A DNA stretch of 64,000 nucleotides from Pseudomonas siliginis (GCF_019145195.1 NZ_JAHSTW010000010.1:186001-250000), one strand, 5' to 3'. Counted from the first letter of the stretch, positions 8,340-17,506 are shown. Notes: generated by a model not told the origin, from the sequence alone. Program-made: numbers and translations.

Positions 8340-8645
8340 TCAGGGTTGCGCCAACAGCTCGGTCAATTCACTGACCTGAGCGATTTCGCGCATGTCTTCA
8401 GGCATCGCACGGATGCTGACGGCCTTGCCGGCCGCCTGCGCATCGCGCATGAAGCACAGCAGCAACGACAGGCCGACGCTGCTGGACTTCTGCACCGCCG
8501 AACAATCGATGACCAGCGCGGACGCCTTGCTCGACTTGATCAGCGCCTGCCCTTCCTTGCGCAGCTCAGGCCCGGTGCGGTAATCCAGCACGCCGCTGAG
8601 CACCAGCTCGTCGACATCACTCATACGAACTGCCGCCTCACTCAT
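8340..8645 (-). CDS. mlaB: Phospholipid ABC transporter STAS subunit MlaB
   Basis: A 101-residue STAS-domain protein, the small cytoplasmic regulatory subunit of the MlaFEDB complex that returns mislocalised phospholipids from the outer to the inner membrane. The STAS pattern is visible as LVLSGVLDYRTGPELRKEG followed by the strand ALVIDCSAVQKSSSVGLSLL with the conserved serine turn. Its start overlaps the mlaC stop by 4 bases (ATGA), so the two are translationally coupled. It is the last gene of mlaFEDCB. Confidence 0.9.
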   Translation of the reverse strand: MSEAAVRMSDVDELVLSGVLDYRTGPELRKEGQALIKSSKASALVIDCSAVQKSSSVGLSLLLCFMRDAQAAGKAVSIRAMPEDMREIAQVSELTELLAQP

Positions 8646-9295
8646 TGCGCTGGCTTCGCGGCGGCTTTGTCGGTTTCCTGCTTGGCCTTGGCCACTTCAC
8701 CGGCCCAGCCATCGATGGTCTTGTCCAGATCGTTGCCATTGCGTTGCATGGCGTCAGCAAACTGGTCACGGAACAGCTTGCCGATGTTGATGCCGTTGAT
8801 GATCACGTTGCGCAGTTTCCACTCGCCGCTGATCTTCTCAAGCGTGTACTGCACCGGATAGATCGCGCCATTGCTGCCCTTGACGGTCATGTTGACGCTG
8901 GTGCGGTCGCCCGATTCGTCTTTGGCCGGGTCAACCGTGATGCCCTGGTTGTTGTATTCCAGCAGAGCGTTGCCATAGAACTGGAACAGACCGCGCTTGA
9001 AGTTTTCCTGAAAGCGCTGCATCTGCTCAGGCGTGGCCTTGCGCGAATACTTCACGGTCATGATGCTTTTGGAGATGCCCTCGGCATCCACCACCGGCCC
9101 CACAATGCTGTTGAGCGCCGCATAGAAATCCTGCGGATCCTGCTTGTACTTCTCTTTATTTGCCTGCAAGTCGGCAAGCATCCGGTTCGTGGTGTCCTGA
9201 ATCAGGTCATGAGCCGATTGCCCCGGTGCAGCGTTAGCCATCAACGGCAGGGCCGCGAGCAACACCAACAGGCCACGTCGCAAGATAGAGATCAT
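8642..9295 (-). CDS. mlaC: Periplasmic phospholipid-binding protein MlaC
   Basis: MlaC shuttles phospholipids across the periplasm between the outer-membrane MlaA-porin complex and inner-membrane MlaFEDB. The 217-residue precursor has a Sec signal peptide (LLVLLAALPLMANA, cleavage expected after residue 22). Family segments are NRMLADLQANKEKYKQDP, the central VVDAEGISKSIM and the terminal WKLRNVIINGINIGKLFRDQF. The tail after about residue 195 is charged and Ala/Lys-rich. It lies 11 bases after mlaD and overlaps mlaB by 4 bases. Confidence 0.95.
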   Translation of the reverse strand: MISILRRGLLVLLAALPLMANAAPGQSAHDLIQDTTNRMLADLQANKEKYKQDPQDFYAALNSIVGPVVDAEGISKSIMTVKYSRKATPEQMQRFQENFKRGLFQFYGNALLEYNNQGITVDPAKDESGDRTSVNMTVKGSNGAIYPVQYTLEKISGEWKLRNVIINGINIGKLFRDQFADAMQRNGNDLDKTIDGWAGEVAKAKQETDKAAAKPAQ

Positions 9296-9306
9296 TCAAA
9301 AGCTCC

Positions 9307-9774
9307 TCATTTGGCGTCTTTGCTAACGGTATTGAGCAGGAATTTACCGATCAGGTCTTCCAGTACCAGTGACGACTGCGTGTCGTGGATGGTTCCACCG
9401 TCTTTCAACTGGGTGTCTTCACCACCGACGCTGATACCGATGTATTTCTCGCCCAGCAGACCCGCGGTGAGGATAGATGCAGTCGAATCGACCGGCAGGT
9501 TGTCGACCTTTTTATCCACTTGCAGCGTGACCCGACCGGTGAAGCTGTCGCGATCCAGATCGATTGCGGTGACCTTGCCGATGGTCACACCGGCCATGGT
9601 CACTTTGGCTCTGACAGTCAGACCGGCGATATTGTCGAAATACGCATACAACTTGTAAGTGTCGGTGGACGAAGTCGGAGACAGGCCGCTGACGCGCAAG
9701 GCGAGCAGCAGCAAAGCCAGGATCCCTGCCAGCAGGAACAGGCCGACACCGATTTCCAGGGTGCGGTTTTGCAT
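9307..9774 (-). CDS. mlaD: MCE-domain lipid transporter subunit MlaD
   Basis: A 155-residue inner-membrane-anchored periplasmic protein with one N-terminal transmembrane helix (about residues 8-27) and one MCE domain (about 38-115), including AYFDNIAGLTVRAKVTMAGVTIG and the family motif GLLGEKYIGISVGG. Hexameric MlaD forms the lipid-conducting ring above MlaE. Its ATG overlaps the mlaE TGA, indicating coupled translation. Confidence 0.95.
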   Translation of the reverse strand: MQNRTLEIGVGLFLLAGILALLLLALRVSGLSPTSSTDTYKLYAYFDNIAGLTVRAKVTMAGVTIGKVTAIDLDRDSFTGRVTLQVDKKVDNLPVDSTASILTAGLLGEKYIGISVGGEDTQLKDGGTIHDTQSSLVLEDLIGKFLLNTVSKDAK

Positions 9775-10571
9775 CAGAAATCTCCAAACATCAAAGCGGT
9801 CAGAATAAAGTCCAGGCCGAGCACTGCCAGCGAGGCAAACACCACGGTCTTGGTGGTGGCACGACTGATCCCCTCGGACGTGGGTTCACAGTCATAGCCT
9901 TGGAATACGGCGATCCAGGTCACGACAAAGGCGAAAACGACACTCTTGATCACGCCATTGAGCACATCACTGGTGAAGTTCACGCTGTTCTGCATGTTCG
10001 CCCAGTACGAGCCTTCGTAGACGCCCAGCCAGTCGACCGCCACCCACGAACCGCCCCAGATGCCGACGACGCTGAAAATCATCGCCAGCACCGGCAGGGA
10101 AATGAAGCCGGCCCACAGGCGCGGGGCAATGATGTACTTGAGCGGATCGACACCGATCATTTCCAGGCTGGACAGCTGCTCGGTGGATTTCATGTTGCCG
10201 ATCTCGGCGGTCAACGCCGAACCGGCCCGCCCGGCAAACAGCAACGCCGTGACCACCGGCCCCAGTTCACGCAGCAGTGTCAGGGCGACCATCTGCCCCA
10301 CCGCCTGCTCTGAACCATAGCTGGAAAGAATGCTGAAGCCCTGCAACGCCAGGACCATGCCGATGAAAATGCCGGAGACCACGATGATCACCAGCGACAT
10401 GACGCCGACCGAATGCAGTTGCTTGACCAACAGGCCGAACCCACCGCTGATACCGCCACGGCCCAGCAGGGCGTGAAACAGGAACAGGGTCGCCCGACCA
10501 AACACCGCGACCGCGTCGATCGCCGATTCGCCGAACCGACGCACGCGTTCCATCAATGAAATTCTGCGCAT
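9774..10571 (-). CDS. mlaE: Phospholipid ABC transporter permease MlaE
   Basis: A 265-residue MlaE/YrbE-type permease with about five hydrophobic segments, including VMSLVIIVVSGIFIGMVLALQ, and the conserved cytoplasmic coupling region AEIGNMKSTEQLSSLEMIGVDP. I take the ATG at 10571, which overlaps the mlaF stop codon (TGATG); a TTG lies one codon earlier. It forms the membrane core of MlaFEDB. Confidence 0.95.
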   Translation of the reverse strand: MRRISLMERVRRFGESAIDAVAVFGRATLFLFHALLGRGGISGGFGLLVKQLHSVGVMSLVIIVVSGIFIGMVLALQGFSILSSYGSEQAVGQMVALTLLRELGPVVTALLFAGRAGSALTAEIGNMKSTEQLSSLEMIGVDPLKYIIAPRLWAGFISLPVLAMIFSVVGIWGGSWVAVDWLGVYEGSYWANMQNSVNFTSDVLNGVIKSVVFAFVVTWIAVFQGYDCEPTSEGISRATTKTVVFASLAVLGLDFILTALMFGDF

Positions 10572-11380
10572 CAACGCTTCCCCAGAAGATCTGCGCGGTA
10601 ATCCGTCGCTGGAAAGTGATACGGCACCGGGCCATCGGGATCACCGGTCATGAACTGACGGATACGCGGGTCATCCGAATTCATCAGCTCATCCGGCGTG
10701 CCCTGCCCCAGCACCTGACCATCGCCCACGACATAGATGTAGTCGGCAATGCTCGCGGTTTCCGCCAGGTCGTGCGAGACCACGATGCTGGTGATTCCCA
10801 GTGCATCGTTGAGCAGGCGGATCAGGCGCACCAACACGCCCATGGCAATCGGGTCCTGGCCCACAAAAGGCTCGTCGTACATGAGAATCTGCGGATCGAG
10901 GGCAATCGCCCGGGCCAGCGCCACGCGGCGCTTCATGCCGCCGGACAGTTCGTCCGGCATCAGCTCGATGGCGCCACGCAGCCCCACGGCCTGCAATTTG
11001 AGCAGGACGATGTCGCGAATCATGTCTTCCGGCAGTTGCGTGTGCACCCGTAGCGGAAAGGCCACGTTCTCGAACACATCGAGGTCGGTGAACAGCGCAC
11101 CGCTCTGAAACAGCACGCCCATGTGCTTGCGCGCATCGAACAGATCACTGCGCGACAGCGTCGGCAGGTTCTGCCCGTTGACCCAGACTTCGCCGCCGGA
11201 CGGCCGCAACTGCGCGCCCATCAGGCGCAGCAGCGTGGTCTTGCCGCAGCCGGAAGGCCCCATGATGCCGGTGACCTTGCCGCGCGGGATGCGGATATCG
11301 ACGTTATTGAAAATGCTCCGCGCACCGCGCTTGAAGGAGACTCCCTTCAGCTCGACCGCGTAGGCGTTATCGGCACTCAT
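10571..11380 (-). CDS. mlaF: Phospholipid ABC transporter ATPase MlaF
   Basis: A 269-residue ABC ATPase energising MlaE. Walker A is GPSGCGKTT with K47, the Q-loop lies near MGVLFQSGALF, the signature is ELSGGMKRRVALARAI and Walker B is ILMYDEPFVGQDP. The sequence VSHDLAETASIADYI supplies the switch histidine. It is the first gene of the mla operon; the 272-base gap to divergent kdsD should hold both promoters. Confidence 0.96.
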   Translation of the reverse strand: MSADNAYAVELKGVSFKRGARSIFNNVDIRIPRGKVTGIMGPSGCGKTTLLRLMGAQLRPSGGEVWVNGQNLPTLSRSDLFDARKHMGVLFQSGALFTDLDVFENVAFPLRVHTQLPEDMIRDIVLLKLQAVGLRGAIELMPDELSGGMKRRVALARAIALDPQILMYDEPFVGQDPIAMGVLVRLIRLLNDALGITSIVVSHDLAETASIADYIYVVGDGQVLGQGTPDELMNSDDPRIRQFMTGDPDGPVPYHFPATDYRADLLGKR

Positions 11381-11652
11381 CTAAACTCCTTGCGATGCAG
11401 CCTCTCACTGGGATGCCAGACTTTCCTCGGAAACACCTGCATCCCGGGCAGGCCGAACTGGCGGCGAACTATATCACTGCAAAGGCTGAGCGCCCAAGCG
11501 AGAACCCGGCCAAGATCGCCGACTGAAGAGGGCCTGAGCGACTTTCAGAGGGTTTTGGTAACCAGTAATGACAAAGCACGTCGAACTTGCGTGAGGCTTT
11601 GCCACATAACCGCTATAATCGCCGCCTTTTCATCGGCCCATACGATTCTGAC
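11381..11652. promoter_or_regulatory. Divergent promoter region mlaF / kdsD
   Basis: A 272-base gap between divergently transcribed genes. On the plus strand a perfect -10 hexamer TATAAT lies at 11614-11619, 33 bases before the kdsD ATG, inside CGCTATAATCG. No convincing -35 hexamer at 17-base spacing is evident. No minus-strand promoter for mlaF could be assigned. Confidence 0.5.
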
Positions 11653-12627
11653 ATGAGCAAAACCCGCGACCTGATTCAATCGGCACAACGCACCATCCGC
11701 CTCGAAGTGGAAGCCGTCCAAGGCTTGATGGCCCATATCGACGCCGATTTCGTACGCGCCTGCGAGATGATTCTGGCCAGCAAGGGCCGCGTGGTCGTAG
11801 TCGGCATGGGCAAATCCGGGCACGTCGGCAACAAGATCGCCGCCACCCTCGCCAGCACCGGCACTCCAGCGTTTTTCGTGCATCCGGCCGAAGCCAGCCA
11901 CGGCGACATGGGCATGATCACCCGCGACGATGTGATTCTGGCCCTGTCGAACTCCGGCTCGACCAACGAAATCGTAACGCTGCTGCCATTGATCAAACGC
12001 CTGGGTATCCAGCTGATCAGCGTCACCGGCAATCCACAGTCGCCATTGGCGAAGGCTGCCGAGGTCAATCTCAATGTGCATGTAGAGCACGAAGCCTGTC
12101 CGCTGAATCTGGCACCGACCTCTTCGACCACGGCCGCACTGGTCATGGGCGACGCTCTGGCCGTGGCCCTGCTGGAAGCGCGTGGTTTTACCGCCGAAGA
12201 TTTTGCCTTCTCGCATCCCGGTGGCGCCCTTGGCCGTCGCCTGCTGCTGAAAGTCGAAAACGTCATGCACGCCGGGCAGGAGCTGCCGCAGGTACAACGC
12301 GGTACCCTGCTCAAGGACGCGCTGATGGAAATGACCCGCAAGGGTCTGGGCATGACCGCTATTATTGAAGCCGATGGCAAGCTCGCCGGGATCTTCACCG
12401 ACGGTGATTTGCGCCGCACGCTGGATCGCGCCATCGACATCCGCAGCGCCACCATCGACCAAGTGATGACTGCACACGGCAAGACCGCCCGGCCCGACAT
12501 GCTCGCCGCCGAAGCCCTGAAAATCATGGAAGACCATCGAATCAACGCCCTGGTAGTCGTCGACGAGGAGGATCGCCCGATCGGCGCCTTCAACCTCTCC
12601 GATCTGCTGCGCGCAGGAGTCATGTAA
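11653..12627 (+). CDS. kdsD: Arabinose-5-phosphate isomerase
   Basis: KdsD interconverts ribulose-5-phosphate and arabinose-5-phosphate for Kdo, the inner-core sugar of LPS. The 324-residue protein has an N-terminal SIS domain with GMGKSGHVGNKIAATLASTGT and the signature HPAEASHGDMGMI, followed by a C-terminal CBS pair (from about residue 205, with VMHAGQELPQV and DHRINALVVVDE). I chose the ATG at 11653 because homologues begin MSKTRDLIQSA-like and the -10 element lies just upstream. Its TAA overlaps the kdsC ATG (TAATG). Confidence 0.95.
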   Translation: MSKTRDLIQSAQRTIRLEVEAVQGLMAHIDADFVRACEMILASKGRVVVVGMGKSGHVGNKIAATLASTGTPAFFVHPAEASHGDMGMITRDDVILALSNSGSTNEIVTLLPLIKRLGIQLISVTGNPQSPLAKAAEVNLNVHVEHEACPLNLAPTSSTTAALVMGDALAVALLEARGFTAEDFAFSHPGGALGRRLLLKVENVMHAGQELPQVQRGTLLKDALMEMTRKGLGMTAIIEADGKLAGIFTDGDLRRTLDRAIDIRSATIDQVMTAHGKTARPDMLAAEALKIMEDHRINALVVVDEEDRPIGAFNLSDLLRAGVM

Positions 12628-13151
12628 TGAGCAACGATCTGCTGCAACGCGGCAAAGCAATCAAACTGGCTGTGTTCGACGTCGACGGTGTGCTCACCGA
12701 TGGGCGCCTGTACTTCCTTGAAGACGGCAGCGAGTTCAAGACCTTCAATACCCTCGACGGTCAGGGCATCAAGATGCTGATGAATGCCGGCGTACAAACG
12801 GCGATCATCAGTGGCCGCAAGACCCCGGTGGTCGAGCGCCGCGCGAAAAACCTCGGCATCCCGCATCTGTTTCAGGGGCGCGAGGACAAACTGGTGGTAC
12901 TCGACGGTCTGCTCGCGCAACTGGGCCTAAGCTATGAAGAAGTCGCCTACCTGGGTGACGATCTGCCAGACTTGCCGGTGATCCGCCGTGTAGGGCTGGG
13001 CATGGCGGTGGCCAACGCTGCCGATTTCGTCCGCGAACACGCCCACGGCGTTACCCGCGCCCGTGGCGGCGAAGGTGCCGCCCGCGAATTCTGCGAATTG
13101 ATCCTGCGCGCCCAGGACCGCCTCGAAGCGGCCAACGCCGCGTACCTGTGA
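12627..13151 (+). CDS. kdsC: KDO-8-phosphate phosphatase
   Basis: A 174-residue C0-type HAD phosphatase that dephosphorylates KDO-8-P, the step before CMP-Kdo activation. The HAD motif FDVDGVLTDG gives nucleophile D18 and general acid D20; motif II is IISGRKTP, motif III is GREDKLV and motif IV is GDDLPDLPVI. It is coupled to kdsD by a TAATG overlap, and its stop overlaps the start region of lptC. Confidence 0.96.
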   Translation: MSNDLLQRGKAIKLAVFDVDGVLTDGRLYFLEDGSEFKTFNTLDGQGIKMLMNAGVQTAIISGRKTPVVERRAKNLGIPHLFQGREDKLVVLDGLLAQLGLSYEEVAYLGDDLPDLPVIRRVGLGMAVANAADFVREHAHGVTRARGGEGAAREFCELILRAQDRLEAANAAYL

Positions 13152-13159
13152 GCCTGACC

Positions 13160-13732
13160 ATGTTTAGCAAAAAGTTTCGCAATTTCCTGCTGTTCGGCTG
13201 CATCGCGGCGATTTTCGCTGCGGTCGGCTACTGGAACATCAGCCCGGAACGCTTCCTCGACAAGCCGCCGGTCTCGGCCGCCGAGAATCCGATCGACTGG
13301 TATGCGACCAACACGCACACCATTCAGTACCTGCCCGACGGCAAGGTGCAGTATGAGATGACCTCCGACAAGGCCGAGCACGTCAAGGCCACCGATGTCA
13401 CTCTGGTAACCAAGCCTGACTTGAACATGTATCGCGGCACCGACTTCCCGTGGCACGTGACCAGCGAGCGCGGCGAAGTGAATTCGGGCGGCACCGAAGT
13501 TGAATTGATCGATTCGGTACGCGTACAGCGCACCGATGAGAAACAGCGCGGCACCCTGATCACCAGCACCCGCATGACCGTGTTCCCGCAGCAAGAATAT
13601 GCGCAGACCGCGCAACCCGTTAGAATCGAGGGCGCTGGCGGCGTATCGACTGGCGTCGGAATGAAAGCGTACCTGAAGGACAGCAGGATACACCTGCAAT
13701 CGAACGTAAGAGGACAGTATGAGGCTCGTTAA
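13160..13732 (+). CDS. lptC: LPS export protein LptC
   Basis: LptC is a bitopic inner-membrane protein that passes LPS from the LptB2FG extractor to periplasmic LptA. From the ATG at 13160 it has 190 residues; a GTG at 13148 that overlaps the kdsC stop is an alternative start adding four residues. The single N-terminal helix (LLFGCIAAIFAAVGYW, about 8-24) is followed by a beta-jellyroll (VQYEMTSDKAEHVKATDVTLV through NSGGTEVELIDSVRVQR). The end overlaps the lptA start by 14 bases. Confidence 0.92.
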   Translation: MFSKKFRNFLLFGCIAAIFAAVGYWNISPERFLDKPPVSAAENPIDWYATNTHTIQYLPDGKVQYEMTSDKAEHVKATDVTLVTKPDLNMYRGTDFPWHVTSERGEVNSGGTEVELIDSVRVQRTDEKQRGTLITSTRMTVFPQQEYAQTAQPVRIEGAGGVSTGVGMKAYLKDSRIHLQSNVRGQYEAR

Positions 13733-14264
13733 AACCCTCCCTATTTTGCTCAGTCTGGGCGCAGCACTGGGAAGCGCGAGCGCCTGGTCCCTGCCGAACG
13801 ATCAGCAGCAGCCTATCCGCATTCAGGCCGACGACGCCCAACTGGACGACAAGAATGGCATCGCCACCTATAAAGGTGACGTGATCATTACCCAGGGTTC
13901 GATGATCGTCAAAGGCAACACCGTGACCATGACTCGCGCGCCCAATGGCGACATCGACGTGGTGACCTCGGTAGGCAACCTGGCTTACTTCGAGCAGTTG
14001 CAGACCCAGGGCGACGCCAACCCGGTCAAGGGCTACGGCGTGACGATTCAATACCACGCCCAGCAGAATCGGGTGGTGCTGATCGACAAGGCCAAGGTTA
14101 TCGACAAGGATAACAACGTCACCCAGGGCGAAAAAATCGTCTACGACACCGTGAAGAAACTGGCCAGCGCCGGTCGCGCCACGGGCAGCAAGGTCACCGA
14201 ATCGCGTCCGCGCATCGACATGGTGATCCAGCCGAAGAAGAAAACCGAAGAGAAATCCCAGTAA
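13719..14264 (+). CDS. lptA: Periplasmic LPS-bridge protein LptA (LptH)
   Basis: A 181-residue protein with a signal peptide (LPILLSLGAALGSASAWS) and an OstA-like jellyroll domain: PIRIQADDAQLDDKNGIATYKGDVIITQGS is the family hallmark, spanning about residues 27-58. LptA units link LptC to LptD across the periplasm. The orthologue in P. aeruginosa is called LptH. The C-terminus is a lysine-rich tail. Its stop overlaps the lptB ATG (TAATG). Confidence 0.94.
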   Translation: MRLVKTLPILLSLGAALGSASAWSLPNDQQQPIRIQADDAQLDDKNGIATYKGDVIITQGSMIVKGNTVTMTRAPNGDIDVVTSVGNLAYFEQLQTQGDANPVKGYGVTIQYHAQQNRVVLIDKAKVIDKDNNVTQGEKIVYDTVKKLASAGRATGSKVTESRPRIDMVIQPKKKTEEKSQ

Positions 14265-14989
14265 TGGCAACTCTGAAAGCTCAGCACCTGGCCAAGGCCT
14301 ATAAAAGCCGCCAGGTCGTGCGTGACGTCAGCCTGTCGATCGACAGCGGGCAGATCGTCGGCTTGCTCGGCCCGAACGGCGCCGGCAAGACTACGTGCTT
14401 CTACATGATCGTTGGCCTGGTGCAGGCAGATCAGGGTCGCGTGCTGATCGACGATCTTGACGTCAGCCACCAGCCGATGCACGGCCGCGCCAAGGCCGGT
14501 ATCGGCTATCTGCCGCAAGAAGCGTCGATCTTCCGCAAACTGTCGGTCGCCGACAACATCATGGCGATCCTCGAGACCCGCCCGGAGCTGGACAAGGCCG
14601 GTCGTCGCAAGGAGCTGGAAAGCCTGCTGCAGGAATTCCACATCAGCCACATCCGCGACAACCTCGGCATGAGCCTGTCCGGCGGTGAGCGTCGCCGGGT
14701 GGAAATCGCTCGCGCCCTGGCCACTGCACCCAAGTTCATCCTGCTCGACGAACCGTTCGCCGGTGTTGACCCGATCTCCGTCGGCGACATCAAGCAGATC
14801 ATCCACCACCTCAAGGCCAAGGGCATCGGTGTGCTGATCACCGACCACAACGTGCGTGAGACGCTGGACATTTGCGAAACCGCTTACATCGTCAACGACG
14901 GTCAACTGATCGCTGAAGGCGATGCCGAGACCATCCTGGCCAACGATCTGGTCAAGGAAGTGTATCTGGGTCACGAGTTCCGCCTGTAA
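14264..14989 (+). CDS. lptB: LPS export ABC ATPase LptB
   Basis: A 241-residue ABC ATPase that powers extraction of LPS by LptFG. Walker A is GPNGAGKTT with K42, the Q-loop lies at IGYLPQEASIFRKLS, the signature is LSGGERRRVEIARALA, and Walker B is FILLDEPFAGVDP with the H-loop ITDHNVRETL. It ends the kdsD-kdsC-lptC-lptA-lptB group, whose genes overlap or abut; rpoN begins 166 bases later from its own promoter region. Confidence 0.96.
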   Translation: MATLKAQHLAKAYKSRQVVRDVSLSIDSGQIVGLLGPNGAGKTTCFYMIVGLVQADQGRVLIDDLDVSHQPMHGRAKAGIGYLPQEASIFRKLSVADNIMAILETRPELDKAGRRKELESLLQEFHISHIRDNLGMSLSGGERRRVEIARALATAPKFILLDEPFAGVDPISVGDIKQIIHHLKAKGIGVLITDHNVRETLDICETAYIVNDGQLIAEGDAETILANDLVKEVYLGHEFRL

Positions 14990-15059
14990 GCGCGACAGCG
15001 CTGTATCGATTCAAGGCGCATTTATACGCTTTAATTGTTACAGCGCTCTAGGCAAACAC

Positions 15060-15110
15060 TTCAGTTTCAGGCATATAATTTGCTTAAGTTTGGCGCTTCG
15101 GCGCCCTGTA
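15060..15110 (+). promoter_or_regulatory. Candidate rpoN promoter and leader hairpin
   Basis: A perfect -10 hexamer TATAAT at 15074-15079 lies 77 bases before the rpoN start, in the 166-base gap after lptB. It is followed by a hairpin GGCGC-TTC-GGCGCC near 15091-15104. A matching -35 is not obvious. Confidence 0.45.
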
Positions 15111-15155
15111 GTGGATGGCGCAAAGCGCCGGCGAATAAGGTGTTAAGCCCCTGCC

Positions 15156-16646
15156 ATGAAACCATCGCTAGTCTTGAGAATGGGCCAGCAGCTGACGATG
15201 ACACCGCAGCTGCAACAGGCCATCCGCCTGCTCCAATTGTCGACCCTGGACCTGCAACAGGAGATCCAGGAGGCTCTGGAATCCAATCCGATGCTCGAAC
15301 GCCAGGAAGAAGGCGACGACTTCGACAACGCCGATCCTCTGGCCGACAACGCCGAACAGAAGCCCGCCGAAATCCAGGAACCCTCCTACCAGGAAACCGC
15401 CCCGACGGTGGATAACCTCGAGGATGGCGATTGGAACGAGCGCATCCCCAACGAACTGCCAGTGGATACTGCCTGGGAAGACGTCTACCAGACCAGCGCC
15501 AGCAGCCTGCCGAGCAGCGATGACGATGAGTGGGATTTCACCACCCGCACGTCCGCCGGCGAGAGCCTGCAAAGCCATCTGCTCTGGCAACTGAACCTGG
15601 CGCCGATGTCCGACACCGATCGCCTGATCGCTGTCACCCTGATCGACTGCATCAACAACCAGGGCTATCTGGACGAAACACTCGAAGAAATTCTTGAAGC
15701 GTTCGATCCGGAACTGGACATCGAGCTCGACGAAATCGAAGCCGTCCTGCATCGCATCCAGCAATTCGAGCCCGCTGGTATCGGCGCCCGCAACCTCAGC
15801 GAATGCCTGCTCCTGCAACTGCGCCAGCTGCCCGCGAAGACGCCGTGGCTGACCGAGGCCAAGCGGCTTGTCGCCGATTACATCGACCTGCTCGGCAGCC
15901 GCGATTACAGCCAGTTGATGCGGCGCATGAAGCTCAAGGAAGACGAGCTGCGCCAGGTCATCGAACTGGTGCAGAGCCTCAATCCGCGTCCCGGCTCACA
16001 GATCGAGTCGACCGAAGCCGAATACGTGATTCCCGACGTGATCGTGCGCAAGGACAACGAGCGCTGGCTGGTCGAGCTGAACCAGGAATCGGTGCCTCGC
16101 CTGCGCGTCAACGCCCAGTACGCCGGTTTTGTGAAGCGTGCCGACACCAGCGCCGACAACACTTTCATGCGCAACCAGTTGCAGGAAGCGCGCTGGTTCA
16201 TCAAGAGCCTGCAGAGCCGTAACGAAACCCTGATGAAAGTGGCCACGCAGATCGTCGAACATCAGCGCGGCTTCCTCGAATACGGCGACGAAGCAATGAA
16301 GCCGTTGGTATTGCATGACATCGCCGAAGCGGTCGGCATGCACGAATCGACGATTTCCCGGGTGACCACACAAAAATTCATGCATACCCCGCGCGGTATT
16401 TATGAGCTGAAATACTTTTTCTCCAGCCACGTCAGTACCTCCGAAGGCGGCGAATGCTCGTCCACGGCGATCCGCGCGATCATCAAGAAACTGGTCGCAG
16501 CGGAAAATCAGAAAAAGCCGTTGAGTGACAGCAAGATCGCTGGTTTACTGGAGGCACAAGGCATTCAGGTGGCTCGCCGCACCGTCGCCAAGTACCGCGA
16601 ATCCCTCGGAATCGCGCCTTCGAGCGAACGCAAGCGGTTGATGTAA
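15156..16646 (+). CDS. rpoN: RNA polymerase sigma-54 factor
   Basis: Sigma-54 directs RNA polymerase to -24/-12 promoters (nitrogen, flagella, carbon-source and many other genes) and needs AAA+ activators. The 496-residue protein has the glutamine-rich region I (MGQQLTMTPQLQQAIRLLQLSTLDLQQEIQ), an acidic region II rich in Asp/Glu (about 50-130), the core-binding domain, an HTH region (DIAEAVGMHESTISRVTTQKF) and the RpoN box ARRTVAKYRE at about 473-482. The downstream order hpf-ptsN-rapZ-ptsO is the classical rpoN cluster. Confidence 0.98.
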   Translation: MKPSLVLRMGQQLTMTPQLQQAIRLLQLSTLDLQQEIQEALESNPMLERQEEGDDFDNADPLADNAEQKPAEIQEPSYQETAPTVDNLEDGDWNERIPNELPVDTAWEDVYQTSASSLPSSDDDEWDFTTRTSAGESLQSHLLWQLNLAPMSDTDRLIAVTLIDCINNQGYLDETLEEILEAFDPELDIELDEIEAVLHRIQQFEPAGIGARNLSECLLLQLRQLPAKTPWLTEAKRLVADYIDLLGSRDYSQLMRRMKLKEDELRQVIELVQSLNPRPGSQIESTEAEYVIPDVIVRKDNERWLVELNQESVPRLRVNAQYAGFVKRADTSADNTFMRNQLQEARWFIKSLQSRNETLMKVATQIVEHQRGFLEYGDEAMKPLVLHDIAEAVGMHESTISRVTTQKFMHTPRGIYELKYFFSSHVSTSEGGECSSTAIRAIIKKLVAAENQKKPLSDSKIAGLLEAQGIQVARRTVAKYRESLGIAPSSERKRLM

Positions 16647-16719
16647 GCCACGTTACAGCGTTCCAGTGGCAGGCTTTTCGGCCTGCCGCTTTATGCACTG
16701 GCAACGAAGGAGAAGCTGT

Positions 16720-17028
16720 ATGCAAGTCAACATCAGTGGACACCAACTGGAAGTGACCCAACCTCTGCGTTCCTACATCGAGGAAAAACTCCAGCGACTG
16801 GAGCGACATTTCGACAAGATCACCAACGTGCAGGTCACGATGTGCGTCGAAAAGCTGAAGCAGAAGATCGAAGCCACCTTGCATATCCCCGGCAGCGAAG
16901 TGGTCGCAAACGCAGAAGATACCGACATGTACGCTGCGATCGACTCACTTACCGACAAGCTGGATCGCCAACTCAAAAAGCATAAGGAAAAGACCCAGAG
17001 CCTCCTCCAGGGCGCGACCGGTCGTTAA
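16720..17028 (+). CDS. hpf: Ribosome hibernation promoting factor, short form
   Basis: A 102-residue HPF/YfiA-type protein that binds the 30S subunit in stationary phase and promotes 70S inactivation and 100S dimer formation. The family start MQVNISGHQLEVTQPLRSYI and the segment FDKITNVQVTMCVEK are evident. I chose the ATG at 16720 because it follows GAAGGAGAAG and matches the family N-terminus. It has no long C-terminal dimerisation domain. A GGCAGGC/GCCTGCC hairpin precedes it (about 16668-16690) and could process or attenuate the rpoN transcript. Confidence 0.93.
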   Translation: MQVNISGHQLEVTQPLRSYIEEKLQRLERHFDKITNVQVTMCVEKLKQKIEATLHIPGSEVVANAEDTDMYAAIDSLTDKLDRQLKKHKEKTQSLLQGATGR

Positions 17029-17039
17029 CACCCCTATCC

Positions 17040-17504
17040 ATGATCCGACTTGAAACCATCCTGACCCCCGGCCGTTCCCAAGTGAACGCGCCGGGCGGCA
17101 GCAAGAAAAAAGCCCTCGAACAGATTGCCAACCTGATCCACCGCGAAGTGCCGGATCTGGCGATGCAGGATGTCTTCGAGGCGCTGATCGCCCGTGAAAA
17201 ACTCGGCTCCACCGGTTTTGGCAACGGCATCGCCATTCCCCACTGCCGCCTCAAGGGGTGCGCGGGGCCAGTGAGCGCCCTGCTGCACCTCGAAGCCCCG
17301 ATCGATTTCGACGCCATCGACGGCGCTCCGGTGGACCTGCTCTTCGTGCTGCTTGTCCCGGAAGCCGCGACCGACGCGCATCTGGAGTTGTTGCGCCAGA
17401 TCGCCAGCATGCTCGACCGCAAGGAAGTGCGCGACAAATTGCGCAGCGCTCCGAGCAATGAAGCCTTGTACCAGGTTGTACTGGACGAGCAGAACGGGCA
17501 CTAA
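17040..17504 (+). CDS. ptsN: Nitrogen-PTS EIIA component
   Basis: A 154-residue IIA-Ntr protein, the terminal phosphoacceptor of the PtsP-PtsO-PtsN regulatory phosphorelay. The phosphorylated histidine is H68 in GFGNGIAIPHCRL. The family fold continues through APVDLLFVLLVPEAATDAHLELLRQIA. PtsN is known to regulate potassium transport, nitrogen signalling and PHA metabolism in pseudomonads. It is 11 bases after hpf and 2 bases before rapZ. Confidence 0.95.
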   Translation: MIRLETILTPGRSQVNAPGGSKKKALEQIANLIHREVPDLAMQDVFEALIAREKLGSTGFGNGIAIPHCRLKGCAGPVSALLHLEAPIDFDAIDGAPVDLLFVLLVPEAATDAHLELLRQIASMLDRKEVRDKLRSAPSNEALYQVVLDEQNGH

Positions 17505-17506
17505 TC